Assembly: GCA_029582165.1 (NCBI GenBank)
Contig: CM055874.1
Coordinates: forward strand, 28,790,883-28,854,882
Direction of reading: 5' to 3'
From: Portulaca oleracea
Lineage: Eukaryota; Streptophyta; Magnoliopsida; Caryophyllales; Portulacaceae
DNA: 64,000 nt
Below are positions 47,027 through 59,092 of the stretch, piece after piece; the stretch's first letter is position 1; each line of letters starts with the position of its first letter. The notes under the pieces are model-generated. The model was not told where the DNA came from, searched no databases, and saw only the letters and a program-made list of their open reading frames with translations. The position numbers and the translations under genes were made by a program.

Positions 47027-48604
47027 TTAGAAATAAAACATAATAATAGATACTAAAATAAAATTTTCATGAAAAAATTGTTTCGAAGCACTCTCATCCC
47101 GTGTTTCACTCTTTTGGAGGTTTCTCTTCTCACTTCCCACCTCGACTTGTGGTATATCAATTTTGATAGGGGGTAAAGGAATGAGTTTGAGTTCCCTTCC
47201 TCCTATTGAGAAGGTGTAGGTGTTCTTCTGGCCGTCGTGGATAGCATGTCGATCAAATTGCCAAGGTCTACCAAGTAGTAAATGGCAAGCATCCATGGGG
47301 ACAACATCATAAAGAACAATATCCTCATAAAGGCCAACAGAGAAAGAGACTAACACTTGTTGGGTTACCTCGAGGTCGTCACCATCTTTTAGCCCTTGCA
47401 AGCTATATGGATGGGGATGAGCCAAGACCGGCAATTAGAGTTTCTCAACCATGTAGGTAGAGGCCAAGTTGGTGCAACTCCCACCGTCGATCATGACCTT
47501 GGCTGCCTTCTCGCCGATGGTGAACCGAGTTCGGAAGATATTCTCCCGTTGAGAGTTATCCCGGGAATCCTTGGTCATGATAAAGGATCGCCTAGGAGTT
47601 GAACTCTCCCCTTCTTATGCGCGAACCACAACACTAGTCTTTGGAGCCTCTAGTGTGGCTACCTCACTTGCTTTGGAGCTTTTAACCATCTTCCTGGGGC
47701 ATTGGGCTTGGTAGTGGCCATAAACCCGACACGTGAAGCATTTTCTACCCTTGAGCTTCCGAAGATATTTCTCACTTTCCTTATTAGCTCGAAAAGATGG
47801 TTTGGATAGCTTCGAAGTTCGACTTCCCTTGGATGAAGCCTTACTCCAAGAGTGAGCACTTCCCTTCCTAGAAGGCAATGAAGTAACCTTCTCCTCCATT
47901 CTCCTACCTTGAGAACCATCATATCGATAATCATCAAAATACCTCGAATAGCCACTATGGTGAGTTCTAGGATACTGAGTTGAAATACCATGATCCCTTT
48001 TCAATGACTCTAGTTGCGTAGGGGTCGTAGCGCGAAGTATGTCATTCGTTTGACGTTGCACTTCTAGAACCTTCTAATCGATACGTTGAAGAGTCTCCTC
48101 AAAGGTTGGTTTGGGTTTGGGTTTAGGGGAAATAGGGACATCATGTTAGCCCGAAGTATAGGACAAGGAGGCCATTTGTGGAGCTGGTTTTCTTGTGGGG
48201 TGTATAATTTGAGCAAATGGAGGTTTGGGTTCTTTGTAGCTAGGAAAAATTGAGGAGTTTTGCGAGGGTAATTTTGTGGGGGAAGATGTGGTGAAACCGG
48301 CAAAGGGAATGCACCATGAAGAACAAACCCGGATGGGCACACAACCATTAACATTTCATCAAACACCTTCCGTGTATAATTTCCCACTTTCACCACAAAG
48401 CTCCAATAATACTTCCAACCATTCAACAACAATCAAGAATAACAATAACACCCAACAACAATGGATGAACATAGGGAATGGGGGTACCCAAATTGTTCAA
48501 CAATATCGGCAACACCAAGAACACCAAAAATCACCTCCACATAACAACAAGAACAATTCTGGGCACAAACAAGAAATCTCTAACAAAACTATGAGTTCTA
48601 CGCC
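47027..48604 (-). pseudogene. Degenerate Gypsy gag-protease remnant
   Basis: Protease-like segment at 47027-47434 has QVLVSFSVGLYEDIVLYD and HLLLGRPWQFDRHAIHDG. Gag C-terminal part at 47615-48061 has QLESLKRDHGI and knuckle CFTCRVYGHYQAQC. The stretch 48064-48604 should be the gag N-terminal part but is broken; a plus-strand Asn/Gln-rich frame there is only its shadow. No RT or integrase and no 3' LTR follow, so the element is truncated near 47027. The upstream LTR and primer site lie at 48605-50053. Confidence 0.75.
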
Positions 48605-48618
48605 TAGCTCTGATACCA
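48605..48618 (-). other. Primer-binding site, initiator Met tRNA type
   Basis: Minus strand reads TGGTATCAGAGCTA two bases inside the LTR at 48621-50053. Confidence 0.75.
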
Positions 48619-48620
48619 AA

Positions 48621-50053
48621 TGGAGAGAATCACGGAAGCCTAGAGTCTAACAAACCATGTGGATGATCGAAATCCACCCATAGAACTCATAAAACACCAA
48701 ACTATATTTTTAGGGTTTTTGGATTAATGGAGATAAACATGAAATTAAAAGATATGGACAATTCTAAAGAGAGAAATCTCACTAAATTGAACTAAGATGT
48801 TCAATCACTTGCACAAGGATCTTGCACAAGCAAAGTGTCTTGAAACACTCAAGAAATCTCACAAAGAGTGGAGGAAAAACACCCACTCACAAAGAAGAGA
48901 AATCACAAGCCATTTCCATCCAAAGGATTAGCTTTCATTGCAATAGGGTTTGAAAACCAACAATTACAAACTCTCTAATTGAGAGGATTTTGAGTATAAC
49001 CTCAAAACATCATAAAACATTCAATACCCTAGCCAACCAAGAAAATTTCAGAAAAGTCTATTTATACAAGGGGTATTAAGCCTCAAAACACAGTCGTTTA
49101 AGGCCCAAAAACACGCGCAGAGCCAGGCCGACACGGGCGCAACGGAGGGGGTCGCGGGCGCGACCTAGCGAAGAGGGACCGGGCGATTTCGTTTCCGAGC
49201 GGGGTAGCGAGCGCTACAGCTAGGGGTCGCGGGCGCGACGGCGTGGTCGCGGGTGCTAAGGAAGTCGTCGCGGGCGCGAAGATGTTCTGCCCAATTTTCT
49301 TGACTTGGCCATCATGGCTTCGCGGGCGCTACCAAAAGCGTCGCGGGCATGACGAACGTTTGCCCAACCGTTACGGGCGCTACGCTGGAGGTCGTGGGCG
49401 TGACCTACGGGGAAGTTTTACTGCCGACTTCAAACACGCATATAGGCCCATAAGGTATTGATGGAAATATCTCGGTGTGTACTCTAAGCTCCCAAAATTT
49501 GAAGTCCATCGGAGTTGTATTGAAGAAGTTATGATCTAAAGAGTGAAGGTGCGCCCTTTTCTAGCCTTTGAACGCCTTCACCACCTTGTGTTTATTCTTG
49601 CCGATGGTTCCGAAGCCCCTTAGAAGGCTCGGAATGGTCCGATAGAGACGAACCAAAAGTGAACCGATCCCCATTCGGTTCACAACCCTCGGCCATGGTA
49701 TGCACTGGAAGCAAGTTGGGTGTCGCGCCTGTGATAACCATGTCACGATTGCGACAGCCTTCAGGAGCAGACGTTACGACCGTGACCTTCTTGTCACGAC
49801 CGCGACATCCCCCCTCAAGGATTTTGGAGTTAGAGTTCGTCCCGCCTGTGACTCTTATCGTCGTGATCGCGACGTCGCGTTTGGATAACCTGGGTCGAAG
49901 AATCGCCAGAGGTCACGGCCGCGACCCCGCCAAGACAATCTGCCCAGAATTTTCCCCAAGTCAAGTCACGACCATGACACATGCGTCACGCTCTCGACGT
50001 CTCGGAGGTTTCGATTTTCGCGGCCGCGACATCCCTTGTCATGCCCTGTGACA
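48621..50053 (-). repeat. 5' LTR of the truncated Gypsy remnant
   Basis: About 1.43 kb, from TGGAGAGAATC (next to the primer site) to CCCTGTGACA; on the minus strand it starts TGTCACAGGG. It shares ordered blocks with the LTR at 20452-21453. It contains two GC-rich arrays of dyads: GGTCGCGGGCGCGACC-type at 49110-49420 and GTCACGACCGCGACA-type at 49730-50045. These are in sharp contrast to the AT-rich surroundings. Confidence 0.7.
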
Positions 50054-50140
50054 GGTCTGGAATGTTGGGTCTTTCATCCGATTTTGCCCCAAGTGTTTTC
50101 TCCCCTTTTGTGTAATCCCTCTTTTGCCCCTCCCTACTAC

Positions 50141-51226
50141 CTGTTTGGAGAGATTTCAGGAATAAAATAGGTATGGAATTAGAAATTTGGGGGTTTGGGT
50201 ATGGAATTAGAACCTAATACTAAAGCTGTTTGGAGAAAAACTGGAATGTAATCGAATTCCAATTCTACTGTTTGTTGAGAAATTATGGAATGGAATCTTT
50301 TTTTTATTTTAAAGCCAATATATGTATTGCAAGATATATTATTGTGATAAAATTATTGATATTTTTTTATTAATTATAATTAATTTTATCCTTTAATTAG
50401 TCATTGTAATAGTTATTTGTTTAATATTAATTTTTGTTTGGTAATTAATCTTTGTTTTCAACTTTTATTTTTTCTTTGTTTAATAATTAATCTTTGTAGT
50501 GCCCAAATAGTGGAATAAAATAGTTTGTCATCCTGTCCCCATCCATCTTTCATCCCAATTGAAAAAAGCTTCCCCATTCTTAGAAATAGCTTGTGCGTTG
50601 ACTACTAGCCACCAAACCAACCATCAAATTCATGAATTCACACCCACCCTCCCCCAATCCAATGTGCACATAAGTATACCCCACATAACAGAGTTCTATT
50701 TTAGAATTTATCCCATAAAACACACTAATTAGAGTGAAAGAGATGAAAAATTCAGAATAGATGAAAAAAATCAGTTGAACAAGAAGCTGTTGTTGACCGA
50801 TGGATTTGTTGGTGCCTCCTGGTGTGTCGGCAAGTCGACCTTGTGGTGGTGCAACGGTGGCTCCGTTGTGTCGGCAACAGTGATTGTGTGGGTAGTGTGG
50901 CCATAGCAGGCTTGATAGCTATGGAGATGGGGCATCTCTTTATCCGGGTTGGAGATAACTGAAAATGACGATGGGTCCTAATCCTAAGCACAAAAACAAG
51001 GAGGTTAGTTCTTCTTTTTTTCTGTTTAACATAAAACAAATATTTATCCCTCAAGAATACAAATCTATTCCTCCCATAATTGGGAGGTATCTAATTCCCC
51101 CAATTTGGAAGGAATCAGAAACCCTATGGAACCACAATCCCATTCCACAACATACTCTCCATACAAGAAGAAAAAGAATTAGAACCCATTCCATTCTTAT
51201 TTCATTCCTTTTTATCTCTCCAAACA
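50141..51226. mobile_element. Non-autonomous TIR element, 1.1 kb
   Basis: Termini CTGTTTGGAGAGATTTCAGG and inverse CTGTTTGGAGAGATAAAAAG with related subterminal AATGGAATTAGAA blocks. There is no convincing target duplication. The interior holds only unrecognised short frames. It is probably hAT- or Harbinger-type. Confidence 0.55.
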
Positions 51227-52891
51227 GACCTTTAATGTGTTGTAAAGCCTCTCAAGGAGGTCATTTAATGTATTTATCTTGGGTCCTTTTGTCATTTGAT
51301 CCTTAGTCTCCCTCTTCCCTCTCATTGTATTTAACCATTTACAATGGTTTGGAAGTGGTGTTGATTGCACATAGAATATAAAAGTTGAGTTTTCTCTCTA
51401 TCTCTCTCTTCTTCAAGTCTTGCTTACTTTAGCCTCAATTTTATTGTGGTGGTGTTCAAGTCAAATCCTTTATAGAATTGTTGTGGTTAATTCCTTTATC
51501 AATTCTTGGTGGGGTTGATGGTTCTTGGGTGGTGGTTCTCCTTTACCCCAAGTCGATATCTTGTGTGGAAGAAAATATCCAAGGGTTTGGTTGATACATT
51601 CTTCCTCTTCTCCATCAACTTCATCAACTCAAGCATCCATCTCCCACCATGACATCCTTCAATAACTTTTTGGAAAACTTAATCAATGCCCTTCAAAAGT
51701 CTCCTAGGGCTTGATCTTAGTAAACGTCTCAATTTTAAGATATACACACAAACAGATGAAGTGCCAAACGAGGTGAATGATATTCTAAATTGAATGTACC
51801 TTGCTTGAGTTTATGGGTTGCCAAATAGCATGCTTGCACCAATGAGGCTCGCGTAGGTTGATCTCCATCAAAATGATTCCTTGATTGAGTCTCGAACATT
51901 CAAATTTTGAGGCATCTACAAGAACCAATTTTTAGGTATGCACTCATTTTGAATTCAGATTTGTGTAATTTCTACTGGTTTTAGGGTTTCGGTTTAGATT
52001 TTGATAAAAAATAGTATCTCCCTTGTTTTTTTTTATGTGGATCTTGACTTGATTTTGAAAAAGATAGTATCCCCTGTTTTTAGGGTTTAGGGTTTGCGTT
52101 TAGATTCGAATTCGAATGTGAAAAAAATAACGCATTCTCTGTCTGAGTCAGAAATTTTCTAGGAAAAAGTTACCACCCAAAATAGTAATTTCTGGAAAAA
52201 AAATAGTACCTTCTGGAAAAAAAAGACCACGCAAACAGTTTAATTGAATTTTTATAGGAATATTTGCCAAGAAAAATTATTATTTTTGGGGGGGGGGGGT
52301 GTTGAATGGTTGTACATAAAAATTCAAAGTTGAACATTGGTCAATTACATTCAAAGGTAGTGAGAACTAAATTAAAATTTGATTTTTGTTCTAGTTACAC
52401 AACTTGGGATTGAATTTGGGGTAGAAAATTAGTTTTTTTTTTTTTTTTTTGGGGGGGGGGGGAGGGGAGGGGAGTGGATTGAATTTGTTTGGGGGTCAAA
52501 GTTGAACATTGGTCAACTAAATTCAAAGCTCACATTACATAATACATACCACAAAACTAAATTTTTCTAGGCAAATATACCATTTCAGCGTGTAAAAATG
52601 GGTGAAAAACTCAGTCGAACAAACATTTTGCATAAGCTCTGACATAAATCAAGTCCTAAGATAGATTAATATAATTTATATTCCTCAATTTCATATTTCT
52701 CAGTTTCAATTTATATTCCTCAATTTAATATAATATATATTCCTAAGATAGACTAATATAATTTACATTCCTCAATTTAAAATTTGTGTGTAATAAGTTG
52801 TACTCCTAAGATAGATTAATATAATTTCATTAAGTCTTAAAAAACTTCTTTTAGTTTATATTCCTCAGTTTCATATTATTTGTCACTTAAT
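51227..52891. other. Intergenic with homopolymer runs, no gene seen
   Basis: 51350-51720 looks like a retrotransposon leader (TATAAAAG at about 51379, pyrimidine-rich stretch, then a short frame from MTSFNNFLENLINALQKS), but no LTR pair was found. At 52286-52300 a G run and at 52434-52466 a T run joined directly to a G run occur. 52640-52880 repeats CCTAAGATAGAYTAATATAAT several times. Confidence 0.4.
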
Positions 52892-53140
52892 TAGTTGATG
52901 GTAATGTTTCTCTTTATATTGGTTTATGTGAATTCTTACAATTGATAAAACTTGGAAGTAGATATCTTGACTAGTTTGAATTTGTTGAGGTCTTTATAAA
53001 GACAAACATTACCATCAACTAGTTTAAGATATAATAATATTGGTACCTCCAACGTAATTGATCTCACACGTTCACAATAGAGTGTCTTGACTATCCTGAA
53101 CGTGCGTGATCGATTACGTTTGAGGTACCAATATTATTAT
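52892..53140. repeat. Two adjacent inverted repeats
   Basis: First pair: 52892-52918 with 52995-53021, 27-bp arms with one mismatch. Second pair: about 53031-53074 with 53097-53140, arms of about 44 bp with few mismatches around a 22-nt loop. No coding and no target duplication seen. Confidence 0.8.
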
Positions 53141-54221
53141 GTTCGGAAAGCTGATTTGAAGAATTCATAGTCGAACGACAACCTTGCCTCAATCTTCACC
53201 AAATATCAAGCATGTGATAAATTCAAGTGGATACCATTAAGCAATATGGTTGACTTGTTGAGATTATTTCAAGAGTATAAGAGGATTATATGACATGTGA
53301 AATCATGTGGTACAAGTATAAGGATTGTGTAGAAGTTAAACACAAGCAATATGATCACCACAGACCCAGTTGAGGCTGGCACAGGTCGTGCCAGCAACCA
53401 GAGAGCAAGGAAAAGATCACTAGGCTTACCACGGGTCGTGGTGTAAGCACCACGGACCATGATGACCTTGCCATAATCCATGGTAGTGTCCAGCTGCGTA
53501 CATAACGTGTGACAACTATATAATCCAAATTTTTAACCGCGGTTTAATCCAATTTAACTGAGATGTTGTAGAAATCGAATTTTCAAGTCTAAACCTTTTA
53601 GACTCAAATGTTGAATTTCTTAGGTTTGATGTTTGAAGAGATTTGAGGTGGCACTAGTCTCGGGAATGACATCGCATGTCATATCCCAATCTACGCCCTA
53701 CCTCAACACTCCTAAAATGATCACAAAGAGCCATCATGAGTACGACGTCTAACGCAACATTACTGTGATGCTCAAAATGAGTGAGGAAAGGCAATGAGTT
53801 TCACTAAAATCTCGCGCAGGACACCTAGTGTCGTACTCAAGATTCCTTGTCAAGCAAGGAGTGAAGACTCAAATGCAAATCAATGGACATGACGAAAATT
53901 TGCTATGACCATGACTTTCCCTACCTCATACCAATAACCCACAAGTGATAACAAGGGAAAACAACCAAACATCCAAAACCCAACAATCAATCATAACCAA
54001 GGTTTATCAAATAAACAAGATCATTACAATAACAATGTAGGTTAAAATTTTACAACATGCCAAGTTAACAATTAATTATAGAATGAAAACATCCTAACAA
54101 ATCATATCCATCAAGATGAAAACTTAAAGGGCATAAATAAATTCTATCAAACTAACATGCATTTAATAATTGAAAACCTGCAAGAGAAAAACCAATAAAA
54201 ACTACAACATGCAATTTGCGA
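53141..54221 (-). other. Probable internal region of an LTR element, non-coding
   Basis: Lies downstream, in minus orientation, of the primer site at 54222-54232. No gag or pol frame is visible. At 53375-53460 it has dyads (arms GCTGGCAC and GTGCCAGC; CCACGGGTCGTGG) of the kind seen in the LTRs here, so part of it may be another LTR. Confidence 0.4.
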
Positions 54222-54232
54222 CTCTGATACCA
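54222..54232 (-). other. Primer-binding site, Met tRNA type
   Basis: Minus strand reads TGGTATCAGAG three bases inside the LTR that starts at 54236. Confidence 0.65.
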
Positions 54233-54235
54233 CAG

Positions 54236-55070
54236 TGGGGTTATGAGGGGTCTTGGGCCCCAATTCCATCTAGGCCCAAAGGGTGGTGGGCCTTATCTAA
54301 TTAGGCCCACCCAGACCGGGGGTAGAAGAAGTCCTAGCCCTTAGGACTTCACCTAACCTACCCTAACCCAAAACAACAACAACAGAAAGAAACAAATACC
54401 GGAGGTTGAGCTATTTACCTGGCAGTCTCTCGAACAGACAAGCTTCGATCGACCTTCAACTCTTGAACTCTCTTCGGCTCTTGAACACGTCACTCCAGAC
54501 TCCGAGTGGGGAGTCTCCAAAATAGGAGACCTCCACAACAGTCCACGCAGCACTTGTGACACCGGATGCTAAACCGCCCGATCTCAATTCAATCGATATC
54601 GGATGTATATGTAGACTGCACCAAATATGATCGATCTTTCCAACTCTAGGACCTCAAGGAATCACCCTCGTAGTCCTAAACCGGAAACTTTCTCACAGAA
54701 AGTTTTCCCGGTTCCCCAAAATCTCCAAAGGGATATTATGCTTAAATGGGCCTCATGGGATGGAAAAACATTTTTTTCATCCACATGGGCAAGATATATA
54801 TAAGAGAAAGAAAAAGGAAGGAAGAATTAATCTTCCGATGTGGGACGCGCGTCTATAGTTCACTACGGACCGTGGTAACCCCATCGTGGACCGTGGTGGG
54901 CTACAGAACTGTTTCTGCTGAAGAGGGCACCACAGACCATAGCAGGGCCACCGTCCGTGGTGGCTTCATTTTCACCAAAACGGGCCTCCGCGCTTCTTAT
55001 GATTCAATCCCATATTGTCCCATACCTTTTTCCACATCCACATTGTCTTCAAGTTGCTAACTTGTATAAC
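54236..55070 (-). repeat. LTR, minus orientation
   Basis: Begins TGGGGTTATGAGG beside the primer site and probably ends near 55070, where TATAACCC mirrors the start. It contains CCACGG/CCGTGG dyads at 54855-54965. The right boundary is approximate and no second LTR is seen in the window. Confidence 0.55.
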
Positions 55071-55140
55071 CCTGTGGGACCAACTAATAAGGATGTGATT
55101 GAACCATTCCATCATTGATTAAGTGGACTTCTAGCAAAGG

Positions 55141-55697
55141 GGATATTGGATGACAATATATTGACCTTTGAGGGTATTGGATTGTAATATACCGACCTTT
55201 ACTATTGGACAACAATATCTCTGACCTTTATACTTAGGTGATATTATTATACCAACAATGACTAAGGAGGTGGTGACTGGTTAATTGGTCTCGATTCTGA
55301 CGTGACAGGTGGAGGAAAATAATCGGTCATCGCCCAATAACCCCGTTAACCCCTCCGTTTTTCTCACTAACCTACGTTAAGAAAAATCAGCTCTAACACA
55401 GTGATTAACGGAGTGGTGAACCGGTCTTCATACTGACGTGAAACACAACCAACTAATGTCCAGTAATGTGGGTTACTGAGAAAAACTAAGGGGTTAATGA
55501 AGTTATTGGCTTGGGAGAGTTTTTTCCCTTCGCCAACCATGTTAGCACGCATGGAGATCGGTTCACCACCCCCTTAGTTACTGTTGGTATAATAATGTCA
55601 CCCAAGTATAAAGGTCAGGGATATTGTTGTCCAATAATAAAGGTTGGTATATTACAATCCAACACCCCCAAAGGTTGGTATAGTATCATCCAAAATC
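55141..55697. mobile_element. Long-TIR foldback element, about 560 bp
   Basis: Arms of at least 130 bp (55144-55275 and 55565-55695) are inverted copies with few mismatches. Homology continues inward in weaker form, so nearly the whole element folds back. Both arms carry GACAACAATATC and ACCTTTATACTTRGGTGA. It is probably MULE-type or foldback; no clear target duplication. No coding. Confidence 0.75.
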
Positions 55698-57321
55698 AAT
55701 CACCGAATTAACTTGGCTAGAGTGCTCGAATGAAATCCTTCATTTTCGGGACATTCCCAACAATATTATATGCATGCCACAAATCTTTGGACCAGGTTTG
55801 GTTGACTAAGCCCTATCCCATGAGTCCACATAGCCAAATTGTATAGGCTGGCCATTTTTATCAGTCTCTTGATTCCTTAAGTGACTCCAGTTGCACCTCT
55901 AGAACTATGTTTGCATCTTGTTAAGGTTGTATCTTTGCATTTATATCTTGTGACAAAGTGGTTGAGACATTCATTTATGCATTATTGAACTACACAGCCA
56001 AATAGCCACCATGAATATGTTGTTATCCCTCTTTGGCCCCATCCTGGCCTTTGTTTATCCCATTTTATGATTGAACCCTTGCATTACAAGCCTTGGCTTG
56101 ATTTGATTTCCTACCATATGCCTTGCTTGGAGTTTGAGTGTTTGTCATTTTGAGAATGGAGATTTGGTAAGGTTGATGATAGATTACGCTCTTCATTGGA
56201 AGTTTGGGAGTTGTTTCGAAGTATGCTTAAATTGGGGACGAAATTTGAATTGAAAATTCCGTTGTGATGCTTTGTGTTCCCACAATTAAGCAAGGTATGG
56301 TCGGATTTTGGATGTGTTGTTAGTGTCACTTGTTGCTAGGGACCAAATTTTAGTGATCATGTCGAAGCTTGAGATTGTGTTGTCCCCAGCATAGTGTATC
56401 GTTAATATACATTAAGGTCGGAAATAGCTTATGTGTTGAAACCTTTGCAAATACTTTCCCGTAGTCACCTATTGAAAAACAATAGAAAAAGGAAAAAAAA
56501 AAGGAATAGGTGATTAGGGGTGAATGGTTAGATTTAATGGAGATTTTTTTTTAAAATCAATTTAATGGAGATTTTGGACTTGGTTATAGGGTCTAATTTG
56601 GTCATTATTGAGAAGTGAGGGAGTAAATGAGTAGCTTGCCCATCTTTCGTAAGTGTATGAGTTGAGAGGCGAATTTTGGTGAGGGTTAACTTCAAGTTTG
56701 ATTTTTAGCTCCACTTTCCCCGAATATTTACCACTCCTTTCTGTTAACCTAATCCCCGTTGCAACCCTAAAAGGTCTTCTTGATTATCACTTGTGTATTG
56801 CATATCAATGGTAGAGAACGAGATGCTTATCAAACCTATGGTAGGTTGTTTCTTTAGTTTAAGTAGAAAACCCACATTATTTGATACATATTGATTGTTG
56901 GAGTGTCTCCACATTTTTCTAATGTAAGTTTTGCTCATCAACTAACCTATGTTCATAACCAACCATGCATATTTGCACTCATCTGCGATTTGTTGGTGGT
57001 TGTTTGTCCCTCAAAGGTGTATATCTCGTAAAAGTTTCAAAAAGTCCATCTTTTTGCTTTGTACTGATTTGGTTCGCATCTGGATTGTTTTGGTTGTGCT
57101 TGGTTGACTGATTTGATCTGTTTAGTTAGCATGAGGGGGATTGTAATATAAAAAAAAACTGGTCTTCTTTTCTCTGATTTAGAGTAGTCCTGAGTCGGTG
57201 TTTTGAGTCTCCCCATTTGAGTCTCTATTTTCGTTTTTTGATTTTGTTTTGAGTCTTTCTTCTTTTGTCATCTTTGGGACAAGCAAGAGCTAAGGACGGG
57301 GGAACATGGGGGGCTTGGATT
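55698..57321. other. Intergenic, possible gag debris
   Basis: Minus-strand reading at about 55875-55995 gives a short helical stretch NVSTTLSQDINAKIQP and VLEVQLESLKESRD, reminiscent of Gypsy gag, but with stops and little else. The rest has no recognisable feature. Confidence 0.3.
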
Positions 57322-58689
57322 TGATATGTCTATATTCTATAGAGTTAATTGGGTACTTAGTATGTGAATTTTGTGATAAATTGTAAATAAATATGTTATT
57401 TTATACCTAAATTCATAGATACTTCACTTGGTTTGGAGATTAGTGGTATTTTGCAAATTATGTCACAAATCAAGCAAAAAATCAAGAGAAACTCGACCCA
57501 CAGCTGAAGTAACTCAAGCATTGGTCACATTTGAGCCGAATACCAAAGGAGAAGGACGCACTAGTCGCGCCTCACCTGGCGTTGGTTGTGTCTAAAACAG
57601 ACAGAGAAGAAGCAAAGGCAAGGAGAGGCGATTATCGCACCTATGGAGGCAACACCTGTACCAGCGCCTAAGGAAGCTCGACCAACACCTAAGTTTGAAC
57701 AAATGCATGGAGAAAAGCCAAAAGGTGCTACCTGCACCTACATAGGCGCCACCCGCGCCTAACTCGACCTGGCATTCAATGCACATTATAAAAAGGGGGA
57801 GGACGTCCACCAAAAGGAATCATCGTTTAACTTAGAAAAATGCCTCGTATTCTCCCACCGCCATACATTGACCATTAGTTTGGAGATTGAAGATTCAAGC
57901 AAGGTAGAAGGAAACTTTCACAAGCTAGCATCTTTACTCATCGCCAAATTGTGGTCATCTTCTATCTTAGATACAATCATGTGTTCTAGTTCAATCTGTT
58001 TTAATTTAGGAGTAGTTTTATCATTTGTGGGTAGTTAATTTTTAGTTTAGAGAATGAAGTGGATGTTATTCGATTGATCTTTGTTGATTAATTTCAGTAC
58101 GAAGTAATCTGTAGCAAATTCGTCTAATCTTTGTGGATTGTTTGCTATAGTAATTGATTGATCACCTATAGCTTACGTGGATTAGACTCTTAATTATCAG
58201 ATCGAAAGATGTTGTTGGAGTTGGATTGACAAAGATTAAATAAGCTTAAAATTTGGTTAGAAATAATGAACTTTTAGGCTTAGGGTCATTATATATAATC
58301 TATTATTAACTTTGATTAAATTGAATAGCCATGAGAATAGGTGTTTAATTTAGTTAAGCAATTGCCTTTGAATCGAAAGATTGTGACAATAGACTTTGTC
58401 ATGATTATTGACTCCGAATTATTGCTAATTGCTGAGTGCTGGAATTAGTTCTTTGTCAAGTTAATTGAATAACTAGTGTAATTCCTCTAAACGCCTTTAG
58501 TAATTTAATAAAACCTATAAAAAAGTTTTCAGCTTTAATTAGAAGTAGTGTTAGTTAAACAAGAAACCTAACAATTTGATAAACCTATCATCCTTTGTAG
58601 TGGGATAGTCTAGTGTCTAAGCTGAACAAGTGATCGTGGGAATGACCTTTATATGCTAGGATTGTACACATTACACTTGCGGTGTATCA
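57322..58689 (-). repeat. LTR related to the 29791-32858 solo LTR, inverted
   Basis: Minus strand starts TGATACACCGCAAGTG, like TGATACGCCGCAAGTG of the other LTR, and ends AGACATATCA. Length 1,368 bp. It holds dyads AGGTGCTACCTGCACCT (57723-57739) and TAGGCGCCACCCGCGCCTA (57743-57761). No matching target duplication is seen, so one flank has probably been deleted. Confidence 0.65.
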
Positions 58690-58978
58690 ATGAACAAGGT
58701 CGGCAAAGTGTATGGTAGGAGGCTGGCCGAGGAGGGAACTTCCCGAAAGGATGCCAACGCAAACATCAACACCAATGACTCTGACCCCATGAATGACCCC
58801 ATTGATAAAAGGGGTAGGGGTAATGATCGACCACGTATTAGGATAAACTCACAACAAATTCCATATGGATCTAATGTTCCCAATGGTTCCAAATGCCACA
58901 CGGATCTAATGTTGCTCAAAGGTTCCAAATGCCATATGGATCTAATGCTCCCCAAGAGTTCCAGATGTACCTCCAGGT
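58690..58978 (+). pseudogene. C-terminal fragment of a FAR1-type MULE transposase
   Basis: Reads MNKVGKVYGRRLAEEGTSRK and ANANINTNDSDPMNDP, colinear with 34181-34300 of the larger pseudogene. It continues into a repeat region with the 36-bp GSN-x-P-x-GS unit. It starts exactly at the LTR border. It is a separate, diverged copy, not a recent duplication. Confidence 0.8.
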
Positions 58979-59070
58979 AATATTATAGATACTTGATATG
59001 TTAATATTATATAGTTTAGCTTACTACGTAAAACACTTTAGTTGAAAAACTATTTGAGGTGTTTGGTAAG

Positions 59071-59091
59071 TGATGTAGATTTGGTTCCAAA
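59071..59091 (+). repeat. Tip of a Gypsy LTR cut by the next LTR
   Basis: TGATGTAGATTTGGTTCCAA matches the first 20 bases of the LTR of the 39398-45643 element (minus-strand sense) with one mismatch. It is followed two bases later by the start of another LTR at 59093. Confidence 0.65.
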
Positions 59092-59092
59092 C

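Noticed and set aside
48276..48650. Plus-strand Asn/Gln-rich frame resembling a low-complexity protein
   Set aside because: It runs across the gag region and primer site of a minus-strand Gypsy remnant and into its LTR, so it is a shadow.
49110..49420. Regularly spaced GC-rich repeats considered as a CRISPR array
   Set aside because: This is plant nuclear DNA, the units vary in length and spacing, there are no constant spacers, and they sit inside an LTR.
49243..50051. Plus-strand Arg-rich frames
   Set aside because: They lie in the GC-rich dyad arrays of an LTR. The composition explains the open frames.
54600..54720. Possible promoter of a host gene next to the LTR
   Set aside because: The primer site and LTR boundary explain the signals, and no coding frame follows.
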